Shown here one piece after another: positions 19,516 through 28,655 of a stretch of 64,000 bases of DNA. Source of the stretch: Mycolicibacterium setense. Lineage in GTDB: Bacteria > Actinomycetota > Actinomycetes > Mycobacteriales > Mycobacteriaceae. The number at the start of each line of letters is the position of its first letter. The first letter of the stretch is position 1. The stretch spans positions 558,001 through 622,000 of the forward strand of contig NZ_JTJW01000006.1 in the NCBI RefSeq assembly GCF_000805385.1. The letters are read 5' to 3'. The position numbers were made by a program, and so were the translations under genes. Below the pieces are notes generated by a model. That model made no database searches. It saw nothing but the letters and a program-made list of their open reading frames with translations, and had not been told where the DNA came from.

Positions 19516-20130
19516 ATGCCACAGGGACAGCCGCTGACCGTCCCCGACGACGGCCTGACCACCAAGGCCCGCCGCAATGCGCCGCTGCTCGCGGTGCACA
19601 CCGGTCCGGGGAAGGGAAAGTCGACCGCGGCGTTCGGGATGGCGCTGCGGGCGTGGAACCAGGGCTTCTCGGTGGCGGTGTTCCAGTTCGTGAAGAGCGC
19701 GAAGTGGAAAGTCGGGGAGGAGGCCGTGTTCGGACAACTCGGTCGGCTGCACGACGAACACGGGGCCGGCGGACCGGTGGAATGGCACAAGATGGGATCG
19801 GGCTGGTCCTGGACCCGCAAGCACGGCAGTGACATCGACCATGCGGCGGCCGCCGCAGACGGCTGGGCCGAGATCCGCCGTCGCCTGGCCGAGGAGCGCC
19901 ACGGCTTCTACGTGCTCGACGAGTTCACCTACCCGCTCAAGTGGGGGTGGGTCTCGGTGGAAGAAGTCGTCGAGGTGCTCAGCACGCGGCCCGGCACGCA
20001 GCACGTGGTGATCACCGGACGCGACGCCCCGCAGGCCCTGATCGATGCCGCGGATCTGGTGACGGAGATGACCAAGATCAAGCATCCGATGGATGCCGGC
20101 CGCAAGGGCCAGAAGGGCATCGAGTGGTAG
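19516..20130 (+). CDS. cobO: Cob(I)yrinic acid a,c-diamide adenosyltransferase
   Basis: A 204-residue CobA/CobO/BtuR-type adenosyltransferase that attaches the 5'-deoxyadenosyl group of ATP to cob(I)yrinic acid diamide in the cobalamin pathway. The P-loop is HTGPGKGKSTAAFG; further motifs are AVFQFVKSAKWKVGE and YVLDEFTYPLKWGW. ATG 19516 has an AGGAAGGA site. It sits between the chelatase motor and cobB. Confidence 0.95.
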   Translation: MPQGQPLTVPDDGLTTKARRNAPLLAVHTGPGKGKSTAAFGMALRAWNQGFSVAVFQFVKSAKWKVGEEAVFGQLGRLHDEHGAGGPVEWHKMGSGWSWTRKHGSDIDHAAAAADGWAEIRRRLAEERHGFYVLDEFTYPLKWGWVSVEEVVEVLSTRPGTQHVVITGRDAPQALIDAADLVTEMTKIKHPMDAGRKGQKGIEW

Positions 20131-20157
20131 GCGGGACGTGGTGAGCGCGGTGCGCGG

Positions 20158-21531
20158 GTGACCACTCCGGCGGTGGTGATCGCCGCACCGGCCTCGGGCA
20201 GCGGGAAGACCACGGTGGCAACGGGTCTCATCGGTGCACTGCGCCAGGCCGGTCATGCGGTGGCCCCGTTCAAGGTCGGGCCGGACTTCATCGACCCCGG
20301 ATACCACGCCCTGGCCGCTGGCCGTCCTGGCCGCAACCTGGATCCGGTTCTGGTTGGCGAGGATCTGATCGGTCCGCTGTACCGGCACGGCTGCGCGGGT
20401 GCCGACATCGCGGTCGTCGAGGGCGTCATGGGCCTGTTCGATGGCCGCATCGAGGGACAGATGACCGGTATTCCGCGCGGTTCGGCCGCCCAGGCCGCCG
20501 GTCTGCTGGGAGCTCCGGTGGTGCTGGTGGTCGACGCCCGCGGGCAGAGCCACAGCATCGCCGCGCTGCTGCACGGATTCGTCACGTTCGACCCCGCGGT
20601 GCGGATCGCCGGGGTGATCCTCAACCGGGTCGGCTCGGACCGGCACGAGGCGGTATTGCGCCAAGCCTGTGAGCACGCCGGGGTCGCGGTACTCGGCTCG
20701 ATCCCGCGGGCCTATGAATTGACGGTTCCCTCAAGGCATCTCGGGCTCATCACCGCTGTCGAACACGGCCGTCAGGCGCGCGACGCGGTGGCCGCCATGA
20801 CCGCGCTGGTGGCCCGTCACGTCGACCTGGACGCCGTTGTCGCCGCATCGGCCGCCCACGTGACTGCCGAGCCGTGGAGTCCGGCGGTGGAGTCGGTGAC
20901 CGATGTCACGGTGGCGCTGGCCGCCGGGAAGGCGTTCAGCTTCAGCTACGCCGAACATGCCGAACTGTTGCGCGGTGCCGGGGCTCAGGTGGCCGAGTTC
21001 GACCCGCTGACCGAACCGCTGCCCGCAGGTGCCGACGCACTGGTGCTGCCGGGAGGGTTCCCCGAACAGTTCACCGCCGAACTGTCGGCCAACGATCTTG
21101 TCCGCCAGCAGATCAGGGACCTGGCCGCCCGCGGCGCCCCGGTGCATGCCGAATGTGCGGGCCTGACCTATCTGGTCGACGACCTCGACGGGGTACCGAT
21201 GTGCGGTGTGCTGGCCGGCTCGGCGCGGTTCACCGAGCGCCTGACCCTGGGATACCGCGATGCCGTCGCTGTCGTCGATTCCTGTCTGCATGCCGCCGGT
21301 GACCGCGTCACAGGGCATGAATTCCACCGAACCACAGTGGAATTCGTCGACGACGTGCCACCGGCGTGGGCCTTTGCCGGTCCCGGGCAGGCGGTTCGGC
21401 GCGACGGCACGGTTCGGGGCGGCGTGCACGCCGGTTACCTGCACACCCACCCCGCGGCGCACCCCGAGGCCATCGCCCGCTTCGTGGCGTCGGCGGTGCC
21501 GACCCAGCGGGCCCGCAGTAGCAACCTCTAA
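20158..21531 (+). CDS. cobB: Cobyrinic acid a,c-diamide synthase
   Basis: A 457-residue ATP-dependent amidase that converts (hydrogeno)cobyrinic acid to the a,c-diamide with glutamine. The N-terminal DTBS-like ATPase carries APASGSGKTTVATG, and the C-terminal GATase domain has nucleophile C333 in HAECAGLTYL and a late HTHPAAHPE. It starts at GTG 20158, 27 nt after cobO. Confidence 0.94.
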   Translation: MTTPAVVIAAPASGSGKTTVATGLIGALRQAGHAVAPFKVGPDFIDPGYHALAAGRPGRNLDPVLVGEDLIGPLYRHGCAGADIAVVEGVMGLFDGRIEGQMTGIPRGSAAQAAGLLGAPVVLVVDARGQSHSIAALLHGFVTFDPAVRIAGVILNRVGSDRHEAVLRQACEHAGVAVLGSIPRAYELTVPSRHLGLITAVEHGRQARDAVAAMTALVARHVDLDAVVAASAAHVTAEPWSPAVESVTDVTVALAAGKAFSFSYAEHAELLRGAGAQVAEFDPLTEPLPAGADALVLPGGFPEQFTAELSANDLVRQQIRDLAARGAPVHAECAGLTYLVDDLDGVPMCGVLAGSARFTERLTLGYRDAVAVVDSCLHAAGDRVTGHEFHRTTVEFVDDVPPAWAFAGPGQAVRRDGTVRGGVHAGYLHTHPAAHPEAIARFVASAVPTQRARSSNL

Positions 21532-21546
21532 GCTCGGCGGGTGATC

Positions 21547-21586
21547 CGCACGCGAGGAGGAATGTGGACGCCGCGCACGCGAGGAG
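21547..21586 (+). repeat. Tandem duplicated Shine-Dalgarno block before cysG
   Basis: CGCACGCGAGGAG occurs at 21547-21559 and again at 21574-21586, a 27-nt period. Each copy contains a GAGGAG ribosome site. The first precedes GTG 21564 and the second precedes ATG 21591, in the same frame, so the duplication created two possible starts nine codons apart. Confidence 0.6.
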
Positions 21587-21590
21587 CAAT

Positions 21591-22811
21591 ATGAACCCGG
21601 AGAATGCCTACCTCGTCGGCCTGCGGTTGTCCGGCAAGAAGGTCGTCGTTGTCGGCGGCGGGACCGTCGCGCAACGTCGGCTGCCCCTGCTGATCGCCCA
21701 CGGCGCCGACGTGCACGTGATTGCCCGGGCGGCCAGCCCCGCGGTCGAAGCGCTGTCGCACGACGAACCGGGGATCACGCTGCAGCTGCGCGACTTCCGC
21801 GCCGGCGACCTCGAGGGTGCCTGGTATGTGCTCGCGGCCACCGACGACTCCGAGGTCAATGCCGCCATCGCCGCCGAAGCCGACGAACGGCGGATCTTCT
21901 GTGTCCGGGCCGACGTGGCCCGCGAGGGATCCGCAGTCACCCCGGCCACGTTCGACTCCGACGGCCTCTCGGTGGGTGTCCTCGCCGGTGGCGAGCATCG
22001 CCGCTCGGCGGCCATCCGCACCGCGATCCACGAAGCACTGCAGCGCGGCGTGCTCTCCGCCGATGCCGGTGCGGAGCCGGGAGAGGCCCCCAAGGGCGTG
22101 GCGCTTGTCGGCGGCGGTCCCGGCGACCCCGAGCTGATCACTGTGCGGGGACGGCGCCTGCTGGCGCGCGCCGACGTCGTCGTCGCCGACCGGTTGGCCC
22201 CTCAGGAGCTGTTGGCCGAACTCGGACCCCATGTCGAGGTGATCGACGCGGCCAAGATCCCCTACGGCCGGGCGATGGCGCAGGAGGCCATCAACCAGGT
22301 TCTGGTCGACCGCGCCCGCGCCGGAAAATTCGTGGTCCGCCTCAAAGGCGGCGATCCGTTCGTCTTCGCCCGCGGTTATGAAGAGGTCCTGGCGTGCACC
22401 GAGGCCGGTATCCCGGTCACCGTCGTTCCCGGTGTGACCAGCGCCATATCGGTACCGGCGCTGGCCGGGGTTCCGGTCACCCACCGGGGCATGACGCACG
22501 AGTTCGTGGTGGTCAGCGGCCATGTTGCGCCCGGCCACCCCGAATCGTTAGTGAATTGGGATGCGCTGGCGGCGATGACCGGCACGATAGTGCTGCTGAT
22601 GGCGGTCGAACGCATCGAGTTGTTCACCAAGGCGCTCCTGGATGGCGGCCGACCTGCGGATACGCCAGTCCTGGTGGTGCAACACGGCACCACCGTCGCG
22701 CAGCGCACCATGCGGGCCACCCTCGCGGACGCGCCCGAGAGGATTCGTGCGGACGGCATTCGACCTCCGGCGATCATCGTGATCGGCCCCGTGGCCGCCT
22801 TCGCTGGTTAA
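21591..22811 (+). CDS. cysG: Uroporphyrinogen-III C-methyltransferase / precorrin-2 dehydrogenase (siroheme/cobalamin branch)
   Basis: A 406-residue bifunctional protein. The N-terminal Rossmann domain (VVVVGGGTVAQRRLPLL) is the precorrin-2 oxidase/ferrochelatase module. From about residue 168 comes the SAM-dependent methyltransferase with VGGGPGDPELITVRG and VRLKGGDPFVFARG. It feeds siroheme (nitrite/sulfite reductases) and cobalamin. I chose ATG 21591 because GAGGAG is 5 nt upstream; GTG 21564 would add nine poorly conserved residues. M. tuberculosis cysG (Rv2847c) has the same neighbours. Confidence 0.92.
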   Translation: MNPENAYLVGLRLSGKKVVVVGGGTVAQRRLPLLIAHGADVHVIARAASPAVEALSHDEPGITLQLRDFRAGDLEGAWYVLAATDDSEVNAAIAAEADERRIFCVRADVAREGSAVTPATFDSDGLSVGVLAGGEHRRSAAIRTAIHEALQRGVLSADAGAEPGEAPKGVALVGGGPGDPELITVRGRRLLARADVVVADRLAPQELLAELGPHVEVIDAAKIPYGRAMAQEAINQVLVDRARAGKFVVRLKGGDPFVFARGYEEVLACTEAGIPVTVVPGVTSAISVPALAGVPVTHRGMTHEFVVVSGHVAPGHPESLVNWDALAAMTGTIVLLMAVERIELFTKALLDGGRPADTPVLVVQHGTTVAQRTMRATLADAPERIRADGIRPPAIIVIGPVAAFAG

Positions 22812-22836
22812 AGGATTCTTAAGATTCCGGTAAGGT
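22808..22836 (+). promoter_or_regulatory. Candidate efpA promoter
   Basis: A -35-like TTAAAG (22808-22813), a 17-nt spacer and -10 TAAGGT (22831-22836). The efpA ATG at 22845 lies 9 nt beyond the -10 box, so the transcript would have almost no leader. Confidence 0.4.
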
Positions 22837-22844
22837 GGCGCGGT

Positions 22845-24365
22845 ATGACGGCACTCAACGACGCCGAGCGCCAGGGCCTCGCTGCCCGCCTCCCGTCCTG
22901 GTTCCCGTCCTGGGGCTTCCTTTCCGCAGTCATCGCGATCGGCGGTATGCAACTGCTGGCCACCATGGACAGCACGGTCGCGATCGTCGCGTTGCCACAG
23001 ATCCAGGACGAACTCGGCCTTTCCGACGCCGGGCGCAGCTGGGTCATCACCGCCTACGTCCTCACCTTCGGCGGCCTGATGCTCCTCGGCGGACGGCTCG
23101 GGGACACGATCGGCCGCAAACGCACCTTCATCGTCGGTGTCGGCTTGTTCATCATCGCGTCGATCCTGTGCGGCATCGCCTGGAATGAGACCACCCTGGT
23201 CATCGCCCGGCTGCTGCAGGGCGTCGGCGCCGCTATCGCGGCACCTACAGGGCTCGCGCTCGTCGCGACGACGTTCCCCAAAGGCCCGGCCCGCAACGCC
23301 GCCACCGCGGTGTTCGGCGCCATGACCGCAATCGGTTCGGTGATGGGCCTGGTGGTCGGCGGAGCTCTCACCGAGGTGTCCTGGCGGTGGGCCTTCCTGG
23401 TCAACGTGCCCATCGGGCTGGTGATGCTGTACCTGGCCCGTACCTCGCTGCAGGAAACGCACCGCGAGCGCATGAAGTTGGATGCCGCCGGCGCGCTGCT
23501 GGCCACCCTGGCCTGTACGGCTGCGGTGTTCGCCTTCACCCAGGGCCCCGAGAGCGGCTGGTTGTCCCCGATCACGCTCGGCTCCGGCGCTGCGGCAGCA
23601 GTCTTCGGCATTGCCTTCCTCATCGCCGAACGCAGCGCCGAGAACCCGGTGGTGCCGTTCGACCTGTTCCACGAGCGCAACCGCGTCGCCACGTTCGCGG
23701 CGATCTTCCTGGCCGGCGGCGTTCTATTCACCCTGACCGTGCTCATCGGCCTGTACGTGCAGGACATCCTGGGCTACAGCGCGTTGCACGCCGGCATCGG
23801 CTTCATCCCGTTCGTGATCGGTATGGGCATCGGGCTGGGGGTCTCGTCGCAAATCGTGCGGTTCTTCCAGCCGCGGCTCGTGGTCATCGCGGGCGGCATC
23901 CTGGTGCTCGGAGCGATGCTCTACGGCTCCACGCTGCACGCCGGTATTCCGTACTTCCCGAACCTGGTGGTGCCGATCACCATCGGCGGTATCGGCATCG
24001 GCATGATCGTGGTGCCGCTGACCCTGTCGGCCATAGCCGGTGTCGACATCGACCGGATCGGTCCGGCCTCGGCCATCGCGCTGATGCTGCAGAATCTCGG
24101 TGGTCCACTGGTCCTGGCGATCATCCAGGCCGTCATCACCTCGCGCACCCTCTATCTGGGCGGGATCACCGGGCCGGTCAAGGACATGAACGGGCCGCAG
24201 CTGGCAGCACTTGATGCCGGCTACACCTACGGGTTGTTGTGGGTGGCCGCGGTCGCGGTCCTCGTCGGCATCGCGGCACTGTTCATCGGTTACAGCTCTG
24301 CTCAGGTGGCCCACGCCCAGGACGTCAAGGACGCGATCGACGCCGGAGAACTCGAGGTCGACTGA
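22845..24365 (+). CDS. efpA: MFS drug/lipid exporter EfpA (DHA2 family, 14 TMS)
   Basis: A 506-residue inner-membrane efflux pump. It shows MFS motif A GGRLGDTIGRKRTF near residue 82, LLQGVGAAIAAPT (DHA2 motif) and WRWAFLVNVPIGL. The N-terminal LATMDSTVAIVALPQIQ is characteristic of EfpA. The family exports drugs, and lipid substrates have been proposed. It lies 33 nt after cysG but has its own promoter-like sequence. Confidence 0.93.
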   Translation: MTALNDAERQGLAARLPSWFPSWGFLSAVIAIGGMQLLATMDSTVAIVALPQIQDELGLSDAGRSWVITAYVLTFGGLMLLGGRLGDTIGRKRTFIVGVGLFIIASILCGIAWNETTLVIARLLQGVGAAIAAPTGLALVATTFPKGPARNAATAVFGAMTAIGSVMGLVVGGALTEVSWRWAFLVNVPIGLVMLYLARTSLQETHRERMKLDAAGALLATLACTAAVFAFTQGPESGWLSPITLGSGAAAAVFGIAFLIAERSAENPVVPFDLFHERNRVATFAAIFLAGGVLFTLTVLIGLYVQDILGYSALHAGIGFIPFVIGMGIGLGVSSQIVRFFQPRLVVIAGGILVLGAMLYGSTLHAGIPYFPNLVVPITIGGIGIGMIVVPLTLSAIAGVDIDRIGPASAIALMLQNLGGPLVLAIIQAVITSRTLYLGGITGPVKDMNGPQLAALDAGYTYGLLWVAAVAVLVGIAALFIGYSSAQVAHAQDVKDAIDAGELEVD

Positions 24366-24386
24366 CGGCTTGAGAGGTCGACGCCG

Positions 24387-25049
24387 ATGAATCGCCGGGA
24401 GATTTCCGAGGCCATTGGCCCGCTGGGCTGGCGCCTGGTGTTGGGAGCGCTCTACACCGAGGTGTTGGCGCCGTCGATGGCCGATGCCGCCGCTGCGGCC
24501 TCTCATGCTGTGCACGCGGCCGGTCCCGATGCGTCGGGCCACCTTTCGATCGACATCCGGGCCGACCGGGCCGTGCTGCGGCTGCGCACCCGCGACGCCC
24601 ATGCGGTGACCGAACGGGATCTGACGCTCGCCGGCGCGGTGTCACAGGCGCTCGCGGCACACGGCTTCGAGCTGACCACCGGGCCCGGCGCGATCCAGGC
24701 ATTCGAGATCGCGATCGACGCTCTCGACATCGGCGCCATCCGCCCGTTCTGGAAGGCCGTCACGGGCTATGTCGACGAGCCGGGCGACATCGACCTCAAT
24801 GCGGGGCTTGTCGATCCGTTCGGTCGCGGCCCGGCCATCTGGTTCCAGCAAATGGATTCCCCACGGCCGCAGAGAAATCGGATCCACCTCGACATCGACG
24901 TCATCCACGATGCGGCGCAGGCCCGCGTCGACGCGGCATTGGCCGCCGGCGGCAGATTGGTCAGTGACCGGGTGGCGCCACGCTTCTGGGTGCTGGCCGA
25001 CGCGGAGGGCAACGAGGCCTGCATCTGTACCTGGCAGGGCCGTGACTGA
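24387..25049 (+). CDS. Pterin-carbinolamine-dehydratase-like domain fused to VOC/glyoxalase-like domain
   Basis: A 220-residue protein of two parts. Residues 1-95 resemble pterin-4a-carbinolamine dehydratase, but the HHP catalytic triad is degenerate (GHLSIDIRADRAVLRLRT, then VTERDLTLA). Residues 108-220 form a VOC fold with FEIAIDALD, FWKAVTGY, RIHLDIDV and FWVLADAEGNEACICTW. This fusion is seen in actinobacteria; its substrate is unknown. It starts at ATG 24387, 21 nt after efpA. The function of the pair is not established. Confidence 0.75.
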   Translation: MNRREISEAIGPLGWRLVLGALYTEVLAPSMADAAAAASHAVHAAGPDASGHLSIDIRADRAVLRLRTRDAHAVTERDLTLAGAVSQALAAHGFELTTGPGAIQAFEIAIDALDIGAIRPFWKAVTGYVDEPGDIDLNAGLVDPFGRGPAIWFQQMDSPRPQRNRIHLDIDVIHDAAQARVDAALAAGGRLVSDRVAPRFWVLADAEGNEACICTWQGRD

Positions 25050-25073
25050 AGACACGCCTTAAGGTTGTCGCCT

Positions 25074-26834
25074 GTGATCACCCGCATGTCCGAGCTGTTC
25101 CTGCGAACTCTGCGCGACGACCCCGCTGATGCCGAAGTACCCAGCCACAAGCTGCTGATCCGGGCCGGCTATGTCCGTCCGGTCGGCCCCGGCATCTACA
25201 GCTGGCTGCCGCTGGGTCTGCGTGTGCTGCGCCGGATCGAGAAGATCGTGCGGGAAGAGATGAACGCGATCGGCGGCCAGGAGATCCTGCTGCCCGCGCT
25301 GCTGCCGCGCGGCCCGTACGAGACCACCAACCGCTGGACCGAGTACGGCGACACGCTTTTCCGGCTGCAGGACCGCCGGGGCAACGACTATCTGCTCGGG
25401 CCGACGCACGAGGAGATCTTCACGCTGACGGTCAAGGGGGAGTACTCCTCCTACAAGGACTTCCCGGTGATCCTCTACCAGGTCCAGACCAAGTACCGCG
25501 ACGAGGCGCGGCCGCGCGCGGGCATCCTGCGTGGCCGGGAGTTCGTGATGAAGGACTCGTATTCGTTCGACGTGGACGAAGACGGGCTCAAGAACGCCTA
25601 CCACGCCCACCGCGAGGCGTACCAGAAGATCTTCGGCCGCCTCGGTGTGCGCTACGTGATCGTGTCGGCGGTCTCCGGCGCGATGGGCGGCAGTGCCTCG
25701 GAGGAGTTCCTGGCCGAGAGCGAGGTCGGTGAGGACACCTTCGTGCGCTGCCTGGATTCCGGGTACGCCGCAAACGTCGAAGCGGTGATCACCCGGGCTC
25801 CTGCGCCGCTGCCCATCGAGGGGCAGCCCGCGGCGCAGGTGCACGACACCCCGGATACCCCGACCATCGCGACCCTGGTCGACTGGGCCAATTCGGCTGG
25901 CCTGGAGCAGTTCTCGGGCCGAGAGGTGACCGCCGCCGACACCTTGAAGAACGTCCTGCTCAAGACCCGTGAGCCCGGTGGCGAGTGGGAGCTGCTGGCC
26001 GTGGGCGTCCCCGGTGACCGTGAGGTCGACGAGAAGCGCCTCGGCGCTGCGCTGGAGCCGGCCGAGTTCGCGCTGCTCGACGACGCCGACTTCGCCAAGA
26101 ACCCGTTTCTGGTCAAGGGATATGTCGGTCCGAAGGCGTTGTTGGACAACGGTGTTCGCTACCTCGTCGACCCGCGTGTGGTGGACGGCACGGCGTGGAT
26201 CACCGGTGCCGACGCCTCCAACAAGCATGTGGTCGGCCTGGTCGCGGGCCGCGACTTCACCCCCGACGGCACCATCGAGGCCGCCGAGGTCCGCGACGGC
26301 GACCTGTCGCCGGATGGTGCCGGCCTGCTGACCTCGGCCCGGGGCATCGAGATCGGCCACATCTTCCAGCTGGGCCGCAAGTATGCCGATGCCTTCACCG
26401 CCGACGTGCTCGGCGAGGACGGCAAACCGGTGCGGCTCACGATGGGCTCGTACGGCATCGGGGTGTCGCGCATGGTCGCGGTGATCGCCGAGCAGCAGCA
26501 CGACGAGCTGGGCCTGCGCTGGCCGAGCGCCGTCGCACCCTTTGATGTGCACGTGGTCGTGGCCAACAAGGACGATGCCGCGCGGACCGGAGCGACCGAA
26601 CTCGTCGCCGCCCTCGACCGGCTGGGCCATGAGGTGCTGTTCGACGACCGCAAGGCCTCACCCGGCGTGAAGTTCAAGGACGCCGAGCTGCTGGGGATGC
26701 CGTGGATCGTGGTTGTCGGGCGCGGTTTCTCCGACGGTGTGGTCGAGCTGCGCAACCGGTTCACCGGCGAGAACCGCGAGATCGCCGTCGACGACGCGGC
26801 CGCGGAGATCTCGGCCGTACTCACCGCCGGCTGA
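25074..26834 (+). CDS. proS: Prolyl-tRNA synthetase (bacterial type with editing insertion)
   Basis: A 586-residue class II aminoacyl-tRNA synthetase. Visible are motif 1 ([20 protein letters not shown]), motif 2 ([19 protein letters not shown]), motif 3 ([11 protein letters not shown]), an editing INS domain at about 225-400 and the anticodon domain at the C-terminus. GTG 25074 gives [20 protein letters not shown], matching the M. tuberculosis start; TTG 25065 is possible but less likely. It converges with the DUF4439 gene across a strong inverted repeat. Confidence 0.96.
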   Translation: MITRMSELFLRTLRDDPADAEVPSHKLLIRAGYVRPVGPGIYSWLPLGLRVLRRIEKIVREEMNAIGGQEILLPALLPRGPYETTNRWTEYGDTLFRLQDRRGNDYLLGPTHEEIFTLTVKGEYSSYKDFPVILYQVQTKYRDEARPRAGILRGREFVMKDSYSFDVDEDGLKNAYHAHREAYQKIFGRLGVRYVIVSAVSGAMGGSASEEFLAESEVGEDTFVRCLDSGYAANVEAVITRAPAPLPIEGQPAAQVHDTPDTPTIATLVDWANSAGLEQFSGREVTAADTLKNVLLKTREPGGEWELLAVGVPGDREVDEKRLGAALEPAEFALLDDADFAKNPFLVKGYVGPKALLDNGVRYLVDPRVVDGTAWITGADASNKHVVGLVAGRDFTPDGTIEAAEVRDGDLSPDGAGLLTSARGIEIGHIFQLGRKYADAFTADVLGEDGKPVRLTMGSYGIGVSRMVAVIAEQQHDELGLRWPSAVAPFDVHVVVANKDDAARTGATELVAALDRLGHEVLFDDRKASPGVKFKDAELLGMPWIVVVGRGFSDGVVELRNRFTGENREIAVDDAAAEISAVLTAG

Positions 26835-26844
26835 GCGTCGTCGC

Positions 26845-26895
26845 TTTCCACCGCAGGGTCGCTGCGTCTCGCGCGCAGCAACCAAGGGGTGGAAA
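26845..26895. terminator. Nested inverted repeat between convergent proS and DUF4439 gene
   Basis: Outer arms TTTCCACC (26845-26852) and GGTGGAAA (26888-26895) pair perfectly. Inside, GCTGCG (26861-26866) pairs with CGCAGC (26874-26879), extended by GGT/ACC across one mismatch. It works on either strand and lies 11 nt after proS, so it is probably a shared terminator. There is no long T run, as is common in mycobacteria. Confidence 0.55.
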
Positions 26896-26906
26896 TCGGC
26901 GAACGG

Positions 26907-27386
26907 CTATTCAGCTCCGCCGGGGAAGGCGACCGTCACCGGCCAGGCATTCACGATCGCGCGCCACTTCGCGGCGGTGACGGCTGTCTGCGAAAGCGCG
27001 GTCACCGCGAACGCGCGGTCCTCGGGGCTGGTGGCCTGTTCGAGCACGGCACGCCAGGCCACCGAGGTGTCCTCTTCCATGCGTATCGCCAGGTTGGCGG
27101 CGTCGGTCGGGTCGGACACCGGAGCGGGCAGCTGATAGCCGGCCGCGGGCAGCGGTGGGGTGACCGAGCGCGCTTCGAGCATGCTGATGGCCGATTCGCG
27201 GCGTGACCGGTGTTCGGCCATCGCCGTGGCCACCAAGGCGTTTTCCTCGACCGTCGAATGGGCCGACACCAGCCCGTAGCCGTAGATGGCCCCGTGCTCG
27301 ACGGCCACGGCGTCGAACAGGGCGGCGTCGGCGGCCGTGGTCGGGCGGGTCGGCGATGTGGTCGATCGTGGTCCCGGTGAGGTCAC
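26907..27386 (-). CDS. DUF4439 ferritin-like domain protein
   Basis: A 159-residue helical protein of the DUF4439 ferritin-like group (Rv2844-like). Helices contain DAVAVEHGAIYGYG, AMAEHRSRRESAI and MEEDTSVAWRAVL, with Glu/His pairs that could hold metal. I start it at GTG 27386, which overlaps the upstream lipoprotein stop by 4 nt (GTGA). This coupling implies that the two products work together. There is no signal peptide in this chain. Function unknown. Confidence 0.75.
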   Translation of the reverse strand: MTSPGPRSTTSPTRPTTAADAALFDAVAVEHGAIYGYGLVSAHSTVEENALVATAMAEHRSRRESAISMLEARSVTPPLPAAGYQLPAPVSDPTDAANLAIRMEEDTSVAWRAVLEQATSPEDRAFAVTALSQTAVTAAKWRAIVNAWPVTVAFPGGAE

Positions 27387-27901
27387 TGTCCGCCTCCCAG
27401 TGCGACGGTGTAGGCGGCCGTGCATGCGGCCGCGATGGATCCGAGTAGGCCGGCGCGATAGCCGGAGAGCGTGCGGGCCAGACCCGAGGCGCTGTCGGCG
27501 GACTGCTTGAGCGCGTCGACCACGTCGTCGACGCCGGGTGCGGATGCATTGGTGCTCGGGGTGGGCTTGGCGGTGGTACCGGCCGCGTCGGCGGTGTCGC
27601 TCGCGGGGGCAGTACCCGTCATCCGGGTCAACTCATCGGACAGCGCCTCGGCGTGCGCGGTGCGGTCATTCGCCACCGCGGTCAATGCCCGTGTGGCCGC
27701 TGATTGCGCGGGCTGGGCGGCCGCCGCAGCTGCCGCCAGTGCGCTGTCGGCACGCGCCCGGTCCCACTGCTCGGTCAGGTCGTCCACTTCGGGCTGGGGC
27801 GTCGTCGTACCGCAGGCGGCGGCGGTGGCGCCCAACAGGGCAATCGCCGCGGCCGAGAGCAGTACGCGCCGCCGGCTGATGTCTGCATGGGCGCTCGGCA
27901 C
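27383..27901 (-). CDS. Tat-exported lipoprotein, Rv2843-like
   Basis: A 172-residue alanine-rich protein. The N-terminus has a twin-arginine motif in ISRRRVLLS, a hydrophobic stretch and a lipobox TAAACG, so it should be a Tat-exported lipoprotein on the outer face of the membrane. The rest is helical with a Thr/Ala/Pro-rich segment (about residues 108-125). GTG 27901 has CAGGA seven nt upstream. It is divergent from rimP and coupled to the ferritin-like gene. Function unknown. Confidence 0.72.
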   Translation of the reverse strand: MPSAHADISRRRVLLSAAAIALLGATAAACGTTTPQPEVDDLTEQWDRARADSALAAAAAAAQPAQSAATRALTAVANDRTAHAEALSDELTRMTGTAPASDTADAAGTTAKPTPSTNASAPGVDDVVDALKQSADSASGLARTLSGYRAGLLGSIAAACTAAYTVALGGGQ

Positions 27902-28109
27902 GTGAACATCCTGCCATTGCCCGAGGGCCGGTCTGACGCGGCGCTGACCGGCCGGCGAGCTCCGGGGCGACGACATTCGCCACGCACCAGCTCTCGATTG
28001 GCGGTTGCTGCGGCGGGCCTGGCGTATCGTGAATAGGCGATTCCGGGGCCGATCCAGGTGGCGGGCCCTGGCATTTGTGTCGGAGACAATTCAAGATGAG
28101 GAGCTCGCC
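27902..28109 (+). promoter_or_regulatory. Divergent leader/promoter region of the rimP-nusA-infB operon
   Basis: This 208-bp gap must hold the operon promoter and the lipoprotein promoter. Only weak -10-like sequences (TATCGT near 28025) are visible. No tRNA gene precedes rimP. The decisive element is the ribosome site GAGGAG at 28098-28103, six nt before GTG 28110. Confidence 0.4.
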
Positions 28110-28655
28110 GTGGCACCGGATCCAAAGTTGCGGTCTGCGGATTTGCCGTCGCAGTCGCAGGTGATCGAGCTACTTGACGGCGAGTTCGCGCGCGCCGGTT
28201 ACGAAATCGACGATGTCGTGATCGACGCATCAGTTCGTCCGCCCCGCATCACCGTGATAGCCGACGGCGAACAGGGCCTGGATCTCGATTCCCTGGCGGC
28301 CCTGTCGCGTACGGCCTCGGAGCTGCTCGATCAGGTCGCCCACGGCGACACGCCGTATGTGCTCGACGTCACCTCCCGGGGTGTGGACCGGCCGCTGACC
28401 GAGGCCAAGCATTTTCGCCGCGCCCGTGGGCGCAAGGCCGAGCTGACGCTGACCGACGGATCGGTCTTCACCGGCAGGCTGGGCGAAACCGACGGCACGA
28501 TGCTGAAAGTCGTGGTGCCAGAAGGGCGTGAGTTGACCGTCCGTGAGCTGGCACTTGCTGATATCGCCAAAGCCGTTGTGCAAGTGGAGTTTTCACCTCC
28601 AAACCGACGTGAACTGGAACTGTCGGGAGAAACCGGGAAGGGGGCCGGCGAATGA
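28110..28655 (+). CDS. rimP: Ribosome maturation factor RimP
   Basis: A 181-residue RimP protein needed for assembly of the 30S subunit. Conserved segments are [52 protein letters not shown] and [13 protein letters not shown]. The frame is open back to 28005, but GAGGAG six nt before GTG 28110 and the length of homologues decide the start. Its stop overlaps nusA (ATGA). It is the first gene of the conserved translation/transcription block. Confidence 0.93.
   Translation: MAPDPKLRSADLPSQSQVIELLDGEFARAGYEIDDVVIDASVRPPRITVIADGEQGLDLDSLAALSRTASELLDQVAHGDTPYVLDVTSRGVDRPLTEAKHFRRARGRKAELTLTDGSVFTGRLGETDGTMLKVVVPEGRELTVRELALADIAKAVVQVEFSPPNRRELELSGETGKGAGE

Noticed and set aside
17844-19835. A 663-codon open frame on the minus strand opposite the chelatase and cobO genes
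   Set aside because: It spans the junction of two real genes on the other strand and resembles nothing known; it is a GC-driven shadow.
25059-26630. A 523-codon frame opposite proS
   Set aside because: Shadow of the conserved proS; no ribosome site or family motifs.
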